A DNA stretch of 51,432 nt from an uncultured Pseudomonadota bacterium (GTDB lineage Bacteria; Pseudomonadota; Gammaproteobacteria; Steroidobacterales; Steroidobacteraceae), in NCBI GenBank assembly GCA_903938365.1, contig CAJACZ010000124.1, forward strand, positions 1 through 51,432, given 5' to 3'. A program made the translations under genes and the position numbers. A model generated the notes under the pieces. That model did not search any database. It was not told where the DNA came from and saw nothing but the letters and a program-made list of their open reading frames with translations. This document shows, piece by piece, positions 32,867-42,246 of the stretch (position 1 is the first letter of the stretch; each line of letters opens with the position of its first letter).

Positions 32867-33319
32867 TCATGCCGTTTCTCTCAGGTTACGAGTCGCGATG
32901 TCCCGCGCGTGCTCGTCCATCTCACGCTGGTCGGCACGCTCCGCGACCATCCGTTCCTCCTCGATCCAGCGGTCGACCACCGTGGCGACCGCCTTGACCT
33001 GCAGGGCCGCCTCTCGCCAGCGGTTGCGTTCGAAGTCGCGGTCCACCTCGCAGCGCGCCAGCAGCCGCTGCTGCTGCGCGACCGCCTCGCCCAGCCGGGC
33101 GACGAAAGCCTGGTAGTCGCGCAGCGAGGGACCGGCGATGCCCGCGGCGCTGCGACTCTGAAACCCGCGCAGGTAATCCTCGCGATAGCGCGAGAGTTCC
33201 TCGAGACGCAGCCCGGCCTCCCGCAGCCTCGCCTCCGCCGCGCGCATCCGGCCCGCGCAGTCACGCTCGGTGGCCTCCAGGCCGCCGCGAAAAGTGTCGA
33301 GCCGTTGTGCCCGCTTCAC
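32867..33319 (-). CDS. fliJ: Flagellar export chaperone FliJ
   Basis: A 150-residue, highly charged, all-helical coiled-coil protein (for example [50 protein letters not shown]). FliJ forms a stalk on the FliI hexamer and escorts export chaperones. It overlaps fliI by four bases and precedes fliK, the expected position. Sequence conservation is low in this family, so context supports the call. Confidence 0.85.
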   Translation of the reverse strand: MKRAQRLDTFRGGLEATERDCAGRMRAAEARLREAGLRLEELSRYREDYLRGFQSRSAAGIAGPSLRDYQAFVARLGEAVAQQQRLLARCEVDRDFERNRWREAALQVKAVATVVDRWIEEERMVAERADQREMDEHARDIATRNLRETA

Positions 33320-34668
33320 TGCACACCCTCACCCGACGCGGCTGCCGGCCCGAGGATCTGGTGCAGCGCCGCGACGCTCTCCGCGTACCCGGCACGCTCC
33401 AGCAGGTCCTGGTCGAGGAAGCGCCTGACGCGCGGCCACAGTGCCACCGCCTCGTCGAGCTGCGGGTTCGCACCGGGCTTCCATGCACCGAGCGTCACCA
33501 GGTCGCGAGACTGGTTGTAGGTCGCGATCAGCTGGCGCAGACGACGCGCGGCGTCGAGTTGTCCTCGCGGGGCGACTTCGGTCATGACCCGGCTGATCGA
33601 AGCCTCGATATCGATCGCGGGATAGTGACCGGATTCCGCAATGCGCCGCGACAGCACGATGTGGCCGTCGAGGATGGCGCGGGCCGAATCGGCGATCGGG
33701 TCCTGCTGGTCGTCGCCCTCGGTCAGCACCGTGTAGAACGCGGTGATCGATCCGCCCCCCGATACGCCGTTGCCGGCACGCTCGACCAGCTGCGGGAGCT
33801 TGGCGAACACCGAAGGGGGATAGCCCTTGGTGGCGGGAGCCTCGCCGATGGCGAGCCCGATCTCGCGCTGTGCCTGCGCAAACCGCGTCAGGGAATCCAT
33901 CAGCAGCAGCACGGACTTACCCTGGTCACGAAAATGTTCGGCAACGGCGGTCGCGAGCCATGCGCCGTGCAGGCGCATGAGCGGCGGTGCGTCGGCCGGG
34001 GCGGCCACGATCACGGCCCGCCTGCGGTCCGCGGCAGTCAGAATGCGGTCCACGAAGTCCTTCACTTCGCGGCCTCGCTCGCCAATGAGGCCGACGACGA
34101 TGACGTCGGCCGCGGTGTACCGCGCCATCATGCCGAGCAGCACGCTCTTGCCGACGCCGCTGCCGGCGAACAGTCCGATGCGCTGCCCGCGCCCGATCGT
34201 GAGCGCGGCATTGATTGCACGCACCCCGACATCCAGCGGTTGGTCGATGGAGTGACGCTGCAGGGGGTTGATCGCGGCCCCGGTGAGCCGGCGCTCGGTC
34301 TCACAACGCAACGGCCCGAGTCCATCCAGCGGTTCGCCGGCGCCATCGATGATCCGCCCCAGCATCGCGTCGCCCACCGCCACAGTGCCGGAGCGCCGCG
34401 AGGGGATCACCCGCGTCGCAGGCTCGAGCCCGTGCAGGGCTCCGGTCGGCATCAGGAAAAGACGTTCGCCCGAGAACCCGACGACCTCGGCTTCCGTAGG
34501 TTCGCCGGTCCCGGAGATCAGTTCGCAGCGGTCCCCGACCGCGGCCAGGCATCCGGTGGCTTCGAGGGTGAGCCCGACCATGCGGGTCAGGCGCCCCTCA
34601 ACCGGCGGAGGCGGCACCAGCCCGGCACGGCCCGAGTAGGCGGTCAGACGTTCATGCAGTGACGGCAT
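33316..34668 (-). CDS. fliI: Flagellar export ATPase FliI
   Basis: F1-beta-like ATPase of flagellar protein export. The 450 residues have an N-terminal beta-barrel (about 20-95), Walker [14 protein letters not shown] (Lys174), the arginine-containing [10 protein letters not shown], Walker [18 protein letters not shown], and the C-terminal [11 protein letters not shown]-like region. The frame is open to 34770, but the ATG at 34668 ([11 protein letters not shown]) has GGAGGAG ribosome bases just upstream. It overlaps fliH by 17 bases and fliJ by four. Confidence 0.95.
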   Translation of the reverse strand: MPSLHERLTAYSGRAGLVPPPPVEGRLTRMVGLTLEATGCLAAVGDRCELISGTGEPTEAEVVGFSGERLFLMPTGALHGLEPATRVIPSRRSGTVAVGDAMLGRIIDGAGEPLDGLGPLRCETERRLTGAAINPLQRHSIDQPLDVGVRAINAALTIGRGQRIGLFAGSGVGKSVLLGMMARYTAADVIVVGLIGERGREVKDFVDRILTAADRRRAVIVAAPADAPPLMRLHGAWLATAVAEHFRDQGKSVLLLMDSLTRFAQAQREIGLAIGEAPATKGYPPSVFAKLPQLVERAGNGVSGGGSITAFYTVLTEGDDQQDPIADSARAILDGHIVLSRRIAESGHYPAIDIEASISRVMTEVAPRGQLDAARRLRQLIATYNQSRDLVTLGAWKPGANPQLDEAVALWPRVRRFLDQDLLERAGYAESVAALHQILGPAAASGEGVQ

Positions 34669-35332
34669 GTTCTCCTCCGTTCGCCCGCCCGGCGCCACGC
34701 TCGTCGCCGAGGATCGACACGATGCTCGAAGCGATGCGGCTCTCGAGGCGCGCGTCGATCTGCGAGACATCGGTCACCACCCGACAGCCACCGCGGCCGA
34801 GCACCGGGTCCTCGATGACGGTCCAGGCCCGTTCCGCCGCGGGAGCAGCGAGTCGTTCGCGGACCACGGCGGCATCCTGCGGATGCAGGTGCACCCGGAC
34901 TTCCCGTGCGCTGGCGGGCAGCATCTGCACGCAGTCGCGGATGATTGCGATCACCTGGCTGGGATCGAGCCGCAGGTCGCGCCGCGCGAGCTGCGCACCC
35001 GTCAGCACCGCAAGACGCGCCAGCTCGGCGGCAGCCTGTTCATCGAAGCGGTCCAGCGGCCGCGCTATCGAGTCGATGAGCGACTGCAGCAGCGCGGCCC
35101 GCTCGTCGAGCTGCTGCAGGCGTGCAGCGGACTCGCGCGCGACCGAAGCAGCGCCCTCGACACGACCCCGTTCGAAACCGGCCTCCCAGGCCGCCCGTGT
35201 TTCTGCATCCAGCCCCGAGGCGCTCGGCGAACGCCCGCGGAAGCTGATGACCGGACCGCGCACCTCGGGCATGACCCAGGCAGCCCCCTCGCCGCCCGCG
35301 GCGACGCCTGCTCGGATGGTGGCCTCAGACAT
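34652..35332 (-). CDS. fliH: Flagellar assembly protein FliH
   Basis: Regulator of FliI; resembles the peripheral stalk of ATP synthases. The 226 residues have an N-terminal region with a Gly/Ala/Glu-type helix ([20 protein letters not shown]), a coiled coil (about 65-100), and the C-terminal domain with [39 protein letters not shown] and [16 protein letters not shown]. It overlaps fliG by eight bases upstream and fliI by 17 downstream. Confidence 0.92.
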   Translation of the reverse strand: MSEATIRAGVAAGGEGAAWVMPEVRGPVISFRGRSPSASGLDAETRAAWEAGFERGRVEGAASVARESAARLQQLDERAALLQSLIDSIARPLDRFDEQAAAELARLAVLTGAQLARRDLRLDPSQVIAIIRDCVQMLPASAREVRVHLHPQDAAVVRERLAAPAAERAWTVIEDPVLGRGGCRVVTDVSQIDARLESRIASSIVSILGDERGAGRANGGEHAVTA

Positions 35333-36335
35333 AGGCGTCTCCGCCCCTGGAGCCGAGGTTGATCGTGCCTTCCTCGGCCAGCTTGCGCGCGACCACGATG
35401 ATTTCCTTCTGGGCTGCCTCGACCTCGGAAAGCTTCACGGGACCCTTGGATTCGAGGTCGTCCTTGAGCATCTCGGCGGCACGCTGCGACATGTTCTTGA
35501 ATATCTTTTCCTTCAGGCCTTCGTCGACCGCCTTGAGCGCGAGCAGCAGCTTGTCGCTGGGCACCTGGCGCAGCAGTTCCTGCATGCCGCGATCGTCGAC
35601 CGCGGCGAGGTTGTCGAAGACGAAGACCAGGTCCTGGATCCTGGCGCCCAGCGCCTCGTCCGCCTGGTTAATCTCCGCCATCACGGCGCTCTCGATGCGC
35701 GGCTCGAGGAGGTTGACGATGTCGGCGGCCACTTTCGGTCCTCCGAGCACGGAGTTGCGCGTGGTGTTCGTGCCGGAGAACTGCCGTTCCATGATCTGGT
35801 CGAGTTCCTGCAGCGCCGCGGGCTGGATGCCGTCGAGCGTCGCCACGCGCAGCAGCAGTTCGCCGCGCAGGCTTTCGGGAAGATGCCGGATCACCTCGGC
35901 GGACTGCTCGGAGTCGAGGTACGCGAGGATGATCGCGACGATCTGCGGGTGCTCGGCGCGAACCATGTCCGCGATCGCGCGGCCCTCCATCCACTTCAGC
36001 GCCTCGAGCCCCTTGCTGGTGCGCGCCGTCAGGATCCGGTCGAGCACGCCCGTGGCGCGCTCCTCGCCGAGCGCGTCGATCAGCGTGTTGCGCACGAACT
36101 CGTCGCTGCGCAGTCCGAATGAGGTCTGCCCCTCGACCTGGGTCGAGAACTGCCCGAGTACCTCGGCCACCTCGGCCCGGGACACGTTCGCGACGTTGGC
36201 CATGGCCGCGCCCAGGCGCTGCACGTCCTTGGCGGTGAGGTGACGCAGCACCTCTGCGGCATCCTTCTCGCCGAGCGACAGCAACAGGATCGCTGCACGC
36301 TCGATGCCGTTCCGGGCTGCGGCCGCGTCAGCCAT
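35325..36335 (-). CDS. fliG: Flagellar motor switch protein FliG
   Basis: C-ring protein that contacts the MS ring and generates torque with the stator. The 336 residues show AILLLSLGEKDAAEVLRHL at the N-terminus, the armadillo-like middle with EHPQIVAIILAYLDSEQSAE, and the C-terminal torque helix with FVFDNLAAVDDRGMQELLRQ (charged residues) and AAEMLKDDLESKGPVKLSEV. Length is typical. It overlaps fliF and fliH by eight bases each. Confidence 0.96.
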   Translation of the reverse strand: MADAAAARNGIERAAILLLSLGEKDAAEVLRHLTAKDVQRLGAAMANVANVSRAEVAEVLGQFSTQVEGQTSFGLRSDEFVRNTLIDALGEERATGVLDRILTARTSKGLEALKWMEGRAIADMVRAEHPQIVAIILAYLDSEQSAEVIRHLPESLRGELLLRVATLDGIQPAALQELDQIMERQFSGTNTTRNSVLGGPKVAADIVNLLEPRIESAVMAEINQADEALGARIQDLVFVFDNLAAVDDRGMQELLRQVPSDKLLLALKAVDEGLKEKIFKNMSQRAAEMLKDDLESKGPVKLSEVEAAQKEIIVVARKLAEEGTINLGSRGGDAYV

Positions 36336-37962
36336 CGTTCGAGACCCAGGTTTTCACGACCTGCGCGACGCGGGCCGGATCCTGCGCCACCATCGAGCGC
36401 GCCTGGGCCACCTGCTGTTCATACGCCAGCGTGTTCGAAGGCATGGCCAGGGCAGCCCCCTGGCCCATCGCGCCGGGGTCGACCCCGATCTGTCCGGGAC
36501 CGGCCGGGCCGCCGGGGCCCGCGCCGCGACCACCCGCCATGACCTGGCGCATCATCGGCTTGATGACGCCGAAGATCATCGCCAGAGCCAGGATGAGGCC
36601 CGCCAGGATCTTGGCGAAGTCCCGCGCCCAGGGACGCTCCCAGATCGGCACCGTCTCCAGTGCCTCGGCGTCGGGCACCGGATCGCCGCGCCACGCGCTG
36701 TTGACGACGTTGACGCTGTCGCCCCGTTCGGTGTCGAAGCCGACCGCATCCTTCACCAGCGCCGTGACGCGGTTGATCTGGTCGGGCGTCAGGGGCGTCT
36801 CGGTGATCTTGCCGTCCTTGCCGACGACACGGACGTTGTCGATGAGCACCGCGACCGAAAGCCGCTTCATGCGGCCGGCGGGCTGCCGCGTGTAGGCCAG
36901 GGTGCGGTCGATCTCGTAATTCCGGGTCGTCTGGCGACTGCCGGCCACTGCGCCCGCGGCGCCCGCGGCTCCGGTGGCGCCGGGCCGTGCCGGTTGCGCG
37001 CCCGGGGCGAGCGCGACGGCCGCCTCCGGGGGCTGGTTCGTCAGCGCACCGGGTACGCCGCCGGCGCCCGAGGCCGACGCCCCGTTCTCCTCGGCGAGCT
37101 GTTCGCTGCGCACCACCTGGCTCTCCGGGCGGTATTGCTCGCGGGCCTCCTCGGAGGCACTCATGTCGAACTGGGCGCTGACTTCCGCCCGCACGCGGCC
37201 CGCGCCGACCAGCGGTGCGATGAGCGCCTCGATGCGCTGCGCGTAGGTCTCTTCGAGCTGGCGCGCCATCTCGAGCTGCTGGTCGCGGATCGCGATGTCG
37301 TCGCGGCCCTCGGGCGATGAAAGCAGCCGACCCTGCTGGTCGACCACGGTCACCTGGTTCGCGTTCAGTTCCGGGACGCTCGAGGCCACCAGGTTCACGA
37401 TAGCCGTGACCTGCTCGGACGCCAGACGGCGGCCCGGCCGCAGCTGGACGAAGACGCTCGCGCTGGACGGCACTCGGTCGCGGACGAAACTGGTGTTGCG
37501 CGGCGAAGCGAGGTGCACCCGTGCGCCGGCCACCTGCTGGAAGCTGGCGATGGTCTTGGCAAGTTCAGACTCGAGCGCATGCTGGTAGCGCGCCCCTTCC
37601 ATGAACTGCGACAGCCCGAAGCCCTGGTCCTTGGACATGCTGGCGAAGCCGGCGCTCTGCGGCAGGCCCTGGCCCGCCAGCAGCAGGCGCGCCTCGTTGA
37701 GGCGTTCGAGCGGCACGGAGACCGCGCCGGTGCCGTTCTCGAGGCGGTACGGAATCCCGGCACCGGTGAGCGCCTGCGTGACGGCCGCGGCGTCCTCGTC
37801 CGCAAGGTTGCCCTGCAGCAGGTTGTAGGTGGGTCCCTGCGACCAGAGCACCACGCCCACGCCCGCGGCCACGGCCGCCGCGATTCCCACGAGAAGCACA
37901 AGGGGCCGCAGGCCCGCTGTGAGCCTCGGCATTCCCATCGCTGTTGCAGCTTCAGCCGCCAT
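36328..37962 (-). CDS. fliF: Flagellar MS-ring protein FliF
   Basis: The inner-membrane ring on which the basal body is built. The 544 residues have an N-terminal transmembrane helix (about 20-42), the ring-building motifs (LLQGNLADEDAAAVTQALTG, and MEGARYQHALESELAKTIAS, VARVHLASP-like AGARVHLASPRNTSF), a Gly/Ala-rich central insertion (about 285-345), a second transmembrane helix (about 455-475, ILAGLILALAMIFGVIKPMM) and a FliG-binding tail ending VAQVVKTWVSNDG. It follows fliE after 38 bases. Confidence 0.95.
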   Translation of the reverse strand: MAAEAATAMGMPRLTAGLRPLVLLVGIAAAVAAGVGVVLWSQGPTYNLLQGNLADEDAAAVTQALTGAGIPYRLENGTGAVSVPLERLNEARLLLAGQGLPQSAGFASMSKDQGFGLSQFMEGARYQHALESELAKTIASFQQVAGARVHLASPRNTSFVRDRVPSSASVFVQLRPGRRLASEQVTAIVNLVASSVPELNANQVTVVDQQGRLLSSPEGRDDIAIRDQQLEMARQLEETYAQRIEALIAPLVGAGRVRAEVSAQFDMSASEEAREQYRPESQVVRSEQLAEENGASASGAGGVPGALTNQPPEAAVALAPGAQPARPGATGAAGAAGAVAGSRQTTRNYEIDRTLAYTRQPAGRMKRLSVAVLIDNVRVVGKDGKITETPLTPDQINRVTALVKDAVGFDTERGDSVNVVNSAWRGDPVPDAEALETVPIWERPWARDFAKILAGLILALAMIFGVIKPMMRQVMAGGRGAGPGGPAGPGQIGVDPGAMGQGAALAMPSNTLAYEQQVAQARSMVAQDPARVAQVVKTWVSNDG

Positions 37963-38000
37963 CCTGTTCTCCGATCAATATCCGGTGCGCACGGTCTGGT

Positions 38001-38348
38001 TCAGACCGGCATGTTCATGATGTCCTGGTACGCCGAGACGAGCCGGTTACGGACCTCGACGGCACCGCGGAACGAAACGCTGGCCTTCTGCATCTCGAGC
38101 ATGACCTGCGGCAGGTCCATGCCCGGCTTGCCGCTCTCGAAGTCCGTGGCGGCCACGCGCGCCCGCTGCTGGGCGTCGTTGACCTTGTCGAGGCCGCCCT
38201 TAAGCACGGCCGCGAAACTCACGCTGGACTTCGATTCCACCCCGCCCATCGCCTGACTGGCCTGGGCGGCCTCGGCGATGCCGCCGGTCGCGCTCGAGCG
38301 GATCGCGCGGATCTGCGACAGCACACGATCGATTTCCATCTGGCTCAT
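38001..38348 (-). CDS. fliE: Flagellar hook-basal body protein FliE
   Basis: Adaptor joining the MS ring to the rod. The 115 residues contain [20 protein letters not shown], the [20 protein letters not shown] core, and the C-terminal [20 protein letters not shown] followed by DIMNMPV, all typical of FliE. The ATG at 38348 overlaps the stop of the FlrC-like regulator by four bases (ATGA). An in-frame Met three codons later (MEIDRVL) is an alternative start. Confidence 0.93.
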   Translation of the reverse strand: MSQMEIDRVLSQIRAIRSSATGGIAEAAQASQAMGGVESKSSVSFAAVLKGGLDKVNDAQQRARVAATDFESGKPGMDLPQVMLEMQKASVSFRGAVEVRNRLVSAYQDIMNMPV

Positions 38349-39361
38349 GCTGCGGGCACCTCGACCCCGGCGGCCCGCAGGCGCGCAAGCTTGTAACGCA
38401 GGGTGCGCGGACTGATGCCCAGCCGCTCGGCGATGGCGCTGCGCGTGGCCTGCGGCATGTTGAGGGCCTGCAGCAGCAGGTCGCGCTCGGTGCGCTCCAG
38501 TGAGCGCGCGAGGATTCCCTCGGCGGGGACGCAGCGCGCGATGGCAGCGGGAAGATTCAAGGCACCGGCCGGGCGCAGGCCTTCCGGCAGGTCCAGCTCG
38601 AGGTGTTCCGCGTCGATCACCGGGCCGGTGCACAGGATCAGCGCCCGCTGCAGCACGTTGTCGAGTTCCCGGGCGTTGCCCGGCCAGGGATGAGTCAGGA
38701 GCACGTGGGCCGCATCCGCCGAAAGCGCGGGGATCGCGGAGCCGGGCTTCACGCGCAGGGCCAGCAACTGCGTGGCGATCGGCAACACGTCGTCGCGTCG
38801 CTCGCGCAGCGGCGAGAGCTGCAGGGGAAACACGTTCAACCGGTAATAGAGGTCCTCGCGGAACCGTCCCGCCGACACCTCGCTGCGCAGATGCCGGTTC
38901 GTGGTGGCCAGCACCCGGACGTCGAGCGCGACGGTGGCGCGGCCGCCGAGCCGCTCGACCTCACGCTCCTGCAGGACCCGCAGCAGTTTCGCCTGCAGCC
39001 CGATCGGCATTTCCGAGATCTCGTCCAGCAGCAGCGTACCGCCCTGCGCCTGCTCGAACTTGCCGGGGTGCGCGGCATGCGCGCCGGTGAAGGCGCCCCG
39101 CTCATAGCCGAACAGGACCGCCTCGAGCATGTTCTCGGGAATCGCGGCGCAGTTGACGGCGAGAAACGGCTGCGCCGCGCGGGGCGACTGGCGGTGGATG
39201 AACCGCGCAAGCACTTCCTTGCCGGTCCCCGACTCGCCCGAGATGAGCACCGTGCACTCGCTGGCGGCCACGCGGCACGCCAGGTCGATGAGACGCCGTG
39301 AGGCATCGGCGACAGCCACCGGCTCGACGGGTTCCGCTCTGGTCCTGCTGGGTTCCGACAT
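38345..39361 (-). CDS. Sigma-54-dependent activator, FleR/FlrC-like, without receiver domain
   Basis: A 338-residue bacterial enhancer-binding protein. The AAA+ domain (about 15-255) has Walker [10 protein letters not shown], the sigma-54-contacting GAFTGA loop ([12 protein letters not shown]), Walker [12 protein letters not shown] and the RxxxR sensor region [14 protein letters not shown]. The Fis-type helix-turn-helix at the end ([20 protein letters not shown]) is very like FleR/FlrC. Those proteins normally carry an N-terminal receiver phosphorylated by FleS/FlrB; here only about 15 residues precede the AAA+ domain and no kinase gene is present. The ATG at 39361 has GGAGAGAG upstream and lies just after the sigma-54 site; a start at 39412 would overlap that promoter. 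It leads the fliE-fliK unit. Confidence 0.88.
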   Translation of the reverse strand: MSEPSRTRAEPVEPVAVADASRRLIDLACRVAASECTVLISGESGTGKEVLARFIHRQSPRAAQPFLAVNCAAIPENMLEAVLFGYERGAFTGAHAAHPGKFEQAQGGTLLLDEISEMPIGLQAKLLRVLQEREVERLGGRATVALDVRVLATTNRHLRSEVSAGRFREDLYYRLNVFPLQLSPLRERRDDVLPIATQLLALRVKPGSAIPALSADAAHVLLTHPWPGNARELDNVLQRALILCTGPVIDAEHLELDLPEGLRPAGALNLPAAIARCVPAEGILARSLERTERDLLLQALNMPQATRSAIAERLGISPRTLRYKLARLRAAGVEVPAA

Positions 39362-39408
39362 CGCTCTCTCTCCGTTCCCGTGACCGGGATCTGACCCTTG
39401 GGGAGAGA

Positions 39409-39423
39409 GCAAGAAGCATGCCG
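39409..39423 (-). promoter_or_regulatory. Sigma-54 promoter of the FlrC-like gene and fliE-fliK
   Basis: The minus strand reads CGGCAT-N5-TTGC, with the invariant GG and GC ten bases apart and only two mismatches to TGGCAC/TTGC. Predicted start near 39397, a 36-base leader, similar to the fliL promoter. It lies in the 125-base gap between the two activator genes, implying that the upstream FleQ-like activator drives the FlrC-like gene. Confidence 0.7.
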
Positions 39424-39486
39424 GGTGCTGAATTGCCGCCCAGTGTGAACGGCGTCACGCTCTGCGGCGACGTCCGGCCGGCGGCG

Positions 39487-40740
39487 TCAAGGTTCCGTCA
39501 GTGACTCGCCGGTGGCGATCCCGAGTTTGCGCAGCTTCTCGACGAGCGTGGTGCGACGCAGCCCGAGCAGCCGCGCCGCCTGGGCGACCGTTCCACCCGA
39601 TCGCTCGAGCGCCTGCTCGATCAGCCGCGTCTCGATCGCCTGGAGGTGCGCCTTGAGGTCGAGGCCCTGCTCCGGCAACACGGTCGCCGCCAGCAGAGAC
39701 TCGGTGCCGCCGGGCTCCGGCTCGGATCCGAGCAGCCCGATCGCCTCGAGTTCGGTCAGCGCATTCTCGAGCGCTGAGGGCGCCAGGATGCCCGCCGCCG
39801 CAGCGCTGTCATGCGCGGGCGCAGGCCCGGGCGGCGCAGGATGCGCGCCGTACTGCCCGAACAGGTCGGCGACCAGTTCCGGGGGCCGGTAGCGCGGCGG
39901 AAGCTGCACCAGGTCCACCACGCCGTCGGTATTCAGGATGCTCAGACGCTCGACCAGATTCGCCAGCTCGCGGACGTTGCCCGGCCAGGCATGACGACGC
40001 AGCGCGGCCAGCGCCCGCTCGGTGAAGCGCAGCGGTCCGCGACCCGCCGCCGCATTCTGGCGGACGAACTCCGCGATCAGCGTTTCCAGGTCCTCGAGGC
40101 GGTCACGCAGTGCCGGCATCTCGATGGGGAACACATTCAGGCGGTAGAAAAGGTCGCCGCGGAAATGCCCGCGCAGGATGGCCTCGTCCAGGTTGCGATG
40201 GGTCGCCGCGATGATCCGGACATTGCAGGAAATGGGCTGGTGGTTGCCCACGCGCTCGAACACCCGCTCCTGCAGCACCCGCAGCAGCTTGACCTGCATC
40301 GGGAGGCTCATGTCGCCGATCTCGTCGAGGAAGAGCGTGCCCGCCTCGGCGATCTCGAAGCGCCCACGGCGCGCCGAGTAGGCGCCGGTGAAGGACCCCT
40401 TCTCGTGACCGAACAGCTCGCTCTCGAGCAGCTCGGCGGGGATGGCGCCGCAGTTGACCGCCACGAACGGGCCGTTTCGCCGCCGGCTCGAGTCATGGAC
40501 CGCGCGGGCGACGACCTCCTTGCCCGTCCCGGACTCGCCGAGCACCAGGACGCTGGAGTCGTGGGCGGAGACCTGCTGGATGAGGTGTACGACCTCCCGG
40601 ATCGGGGTCGAGTCGCCGCTGGGCATGCGCGCCCCATGGCCGGCCGCCTGCGGGGCGCCGGCAGATCCCAGGGTCCCCGCGGATGAAGTCGGTCTGCTCA
40701 AGAAGCTCACCTTGCCTGTGCGGGCTGGATTCTGTCCCAT
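39487..40740 (-). CDS. fleQ: Sigma-54-dependent flagellar master activator, FleQ-like, without receiver domain
   Basis: A 417-residue enhancer-binding protein. The AAA+ domain has [14 protein letters not shown], the GSFTGA sigma-54 loop, [20 protein letters not shown] and [18 protein letters not shown]; the tail [19 protein letters not shown] with [15 protein letters not shown] matches the FleQ DNA-binding domain. FleQ normally has a ~130-residue N-terminal receiver-like domain, absent here. Of its c-di-GMP contacts, the LFRS motif is missing and the Asn after KEVVAR is Ala. Possible starts are GTG 40803, ATG 40740, GTG 40710 and ATG 40626; none has a strong ribosome site, and none supplies a receiver. 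The PilZ gene lies 134 bases upstream. Confidence 0.85.
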   Translation of the reverse strand: MGQNPARTGKVSFLSRPTSSAGTLGSAGAPQAAGHGARMPSGDSTPIREVVHLIQQVSAHDSSVLVLGESGTGKEVVARAVHDSSRRRNGPFVAVNCGAIPAELLESELFGHEKGSFTGAYSARRGRFEIAEAGTLFLDEIGDMSLPMQVKLLRVLQERVFERVGNHQPISCNVRIIAATHRNLDEAILRGHFRGDLFYRLNVFPIEMPALRDRLEDLETLIAEFVRQNAAAGRGPLRFTERALAALRRHAWPGNVRELANLVERLSILNTDGVVDLVQLPPRYRPPELVADLFGQYGAHPAPPGPAPAHDSAAAAGILAPSALENALTELEAIGLLGSEPEPGGTESLLAATVLPEQGLDLKAHLQAIETRLIEQALERSGGTVAQAARLLGLRRTTLVEKLRKLGIATGESLTEP

Positions 40741-40826
40741 GCCGCCACGCCGCGACGCGTGCAGGGCGCGCATTCGCACCCTGCGGACTGCGAACCCGCT
40801 CACACTTTACTCGTATCTGGGGGGCC

Positions 40827-40841
40827 GCCCGGGGCCCGGGC
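40827..40841. other. GC-rich palindrome upstream of fleQ
   Basis: A 15-base near-perfect palindrome (GCCCGGG-G-CCCGGGC) lies in the 134-base gap between the PilZ gene and fleQ. It could form a hairpin in the message or be a protein-binding site; no T-run follows. I saw no promoter in this gap that I would defend. Confidence 0.3.
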
Positions 40842-40874
40842 CAGCCTTGCCGACCGGGGAATCCGGCTGGCAAC

Positions 40875-41441
40875 TCAACGCCGCGTGTGTCGTACCCCGG
40901 CAATCTGCCGCCGGTGGCGCCGGAAGACAAGCTTCTCGACATGATCGCCGACCGCCTCGGGGAGCGGCTCGAAGCGCATGTGCACCACTCCGTCATGGCT
41001 TTCGTCGGCCACGGACCCCAACAGGCACAGGGGCTGGACCAGGGAATCCTTCAAATGGACCTCGACGACGCCCCGGGTTCCCGGCGCAGGGGCGGCTCCG
41101 TCCGTCTGCCAGACGATGCCGTGGGCATTGAAGCGCACCGGCCGCGCGGGTGGCCGGGACTGGCTGGCGGCCAGCAGGTGGCCGACCATCTCGAGCAGCA
41201 GGTTGACCTTGAGGTCGATACGCAGGAGGTCGGCCGCGTGGGGTGAGTCCTCGTCCTGCTTGTCCTGCTGCCCGTGCTCCTCGATGGCTGCGCAGGCCTG
41301 CAGCATCCGCAGGTTGCGGTCCGCCCAGCTGGCCAGCAGCGCGGCGTCCGGCGCGACCTCCAGCGCGCGGAAGCTCACGGGCAGCACATCGGCGTAGGCC
41401 AGTTCGTCGTGCAGGATCACCGTATCGCCGTGCTCGCCCAT
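40875..41441 (-). CDS. PilZ domain protein (degenerate), flagellar locus
   Basis: A 188-residue protein with a helical N-terminal part (about 30-100) and a C-terminal beta-barrel of PilZ type (PVRFNAHGIVWQTD, GVVEVHLKDSLVQPLCLLG, VHMRFEPL, VEKLVFRRHRRQIAG). PilZ domains usually bind c-di-GMP through RxxxR and DxSxxG; here RPPAR may stand for the first, but the second aligns with RFNAHG, so binding is doubtful. Similar PilZ genes lie near fleQ in xanthomonads. The ATG at 41441 is preferred over 41495, which adds a Cys/Arg-rich stretch. It lies 13 bases after fliT. Confidence 0.72.
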   Translation of the reverse strand: MGEHGDTVILHDELAYADVLPVSFRALEVAPDAALLASWADRNLRMLQACAAIEEHGQQDKQDEDSPHAADLLRIDLKVNLLLEMVGHLLAASQSRPPARPVRFNAHGIVWQTDGAAPAPGTRGVVEVHLKDSLVQPLCLLGSVADESHDGVVHMRFEPLPEAVGDHVEKLVFRRHRRQIAGVRHTRR

Positions 41442-41454
41442 TTCGATCCGGACC

Positions 41455-41745
41455 TCAGCCCTGCCCCGACATCCGGGACGGGCACATCTGTGCAATGACC
41501 CGCTCGGACTCTAGCACCGCGCCCCGCAGGGCGGCGATCGTATCGGCTTCGGTCGGTCCCTCGGATGCATGGCGCTGCAGCGCATCGAGCAGGCTGCGGC
41601 GCGCGGCCAGCGTTGCCGAGACGTCCTCCCAGGCGTTGCGCTGCACCAGATCGACGAGCCGCACCGTGCTGGTGACGACCGCATCCGACAGCCATCGTCG
41701 CCGCGGCGATGCCGCGGACGACGGCAGGTCCCCCAGGAACTTCAT
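41455..41745 (-). CDS. fliT: FliT-like flagellar chaperone
   Basis: A 96-residue, mostly helical protein (WLSDAVVTSTVRLVDLVQRN, LAARRSLLDALQRHA, ALRGAVLESERVIAQM). Sequence similarity within FliT is weak; the call rests on size, helical pattern and its place directly after fliS, overlapping it by four bases (ATGA). FliT normally holds the cap protein FliD and controls the flagellar regulator. The frame remains open to 42189 but that part is inside fliS. Confidence 0.6.
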   Translation of the reverse strand: MKFLGDLPSSAASPRRRWLSDAVVTSTVRLVDLVQRNAWEDVSATLAARRSLLDALQRHASEGPTEADTIAALRGAVLESERVIAQMCPSRMSGQG

Positions 41746-42161
41746 CCGGCCACTCGCTGGGCGTTGCGCGCCGACGCCGGCATCGCAACCCAGGCGCTGC
41801 GGATCTCCTGCAGCAGCGCCGTGACGCCGTCCAGGATCTCTGGCCGGTTTTCCAGCTGCGCACGCAGCAGTTCGCGGGTGATGTACTCGTAGAGGCGGTC
41901 GAGGTTGACCGCCAGCGCACCGCCCACCCGCAGGTCGAGGCTGCCGCGCAGCTCCCCGATGATGGCCAGCGAGCGCTGCAGGTGCACGTGCTTGTCCGCG
42001 ACCTCCCCGCGAAGGATGCAGCCGCGGGCCTGCGCGAAGCGCGACAGCGCGCCATCCATGAGCATCAGGATCAGGCCATGCGGATCCGCCGCGGCGACGC
42101 CGCCATGCGTGGCGACCATCTGGTAGGCGGCGAGTTTTCCGGCGCTGGAGGGGAAGGACAT
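41742..42161 (-). CDS. fliS: Flagellin export chaperone FliS
   Basis: A 139-residue cytoplasmic four-helix protein that binds the C-terminus of flagellin. It has the family pattern AYQMVATHGGVAAADPHGLI, LMLMDGALSRFAQARGCI, the LQRSLAIIGELRGSLD helix, and LYEYITRELLRAQLENRPEI. It follows fliD after 85 bases (a gap holding a possible GGCGGC/GCCGCC inverted repeat and no defended promoter) and overlaps fliT. Confidence 0.92.
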   Translation of the reverse strand: MSFPSSAGKLAAYQMVATHGGVAAADPHGLILMLMDGALSRFAQARGCILRGEVADKHVHLQRSLAIIGELRGSLDLRVGGALAVNLDRLYEYITRELLRAQLENRPEILDGVTALLQEIRSAWVAMPASARNAQRVAG

Positions 42162-42246
42162 GGCGAACTCCGGGGCAGTAATCTGTCACCAGAGTTAACG
42201 GCGCACGGCGGCTGGACTTGAGGCCCAGGGCGCCGCCGGCGCGCGA

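Noticed and set aside
38345-40740. Recent tandem duplication of an activator gene
   Set aside because: The two proteins differ widely outside the AAA+ core and match different families (FleQ versus FleR/FlrC), so they are ancient paralogues.
40741-40874. Sigma-28-like TAAAGTGT before fleQ
   Set aside because: No GCCGATAA-like -10 at the required 11-base distance.
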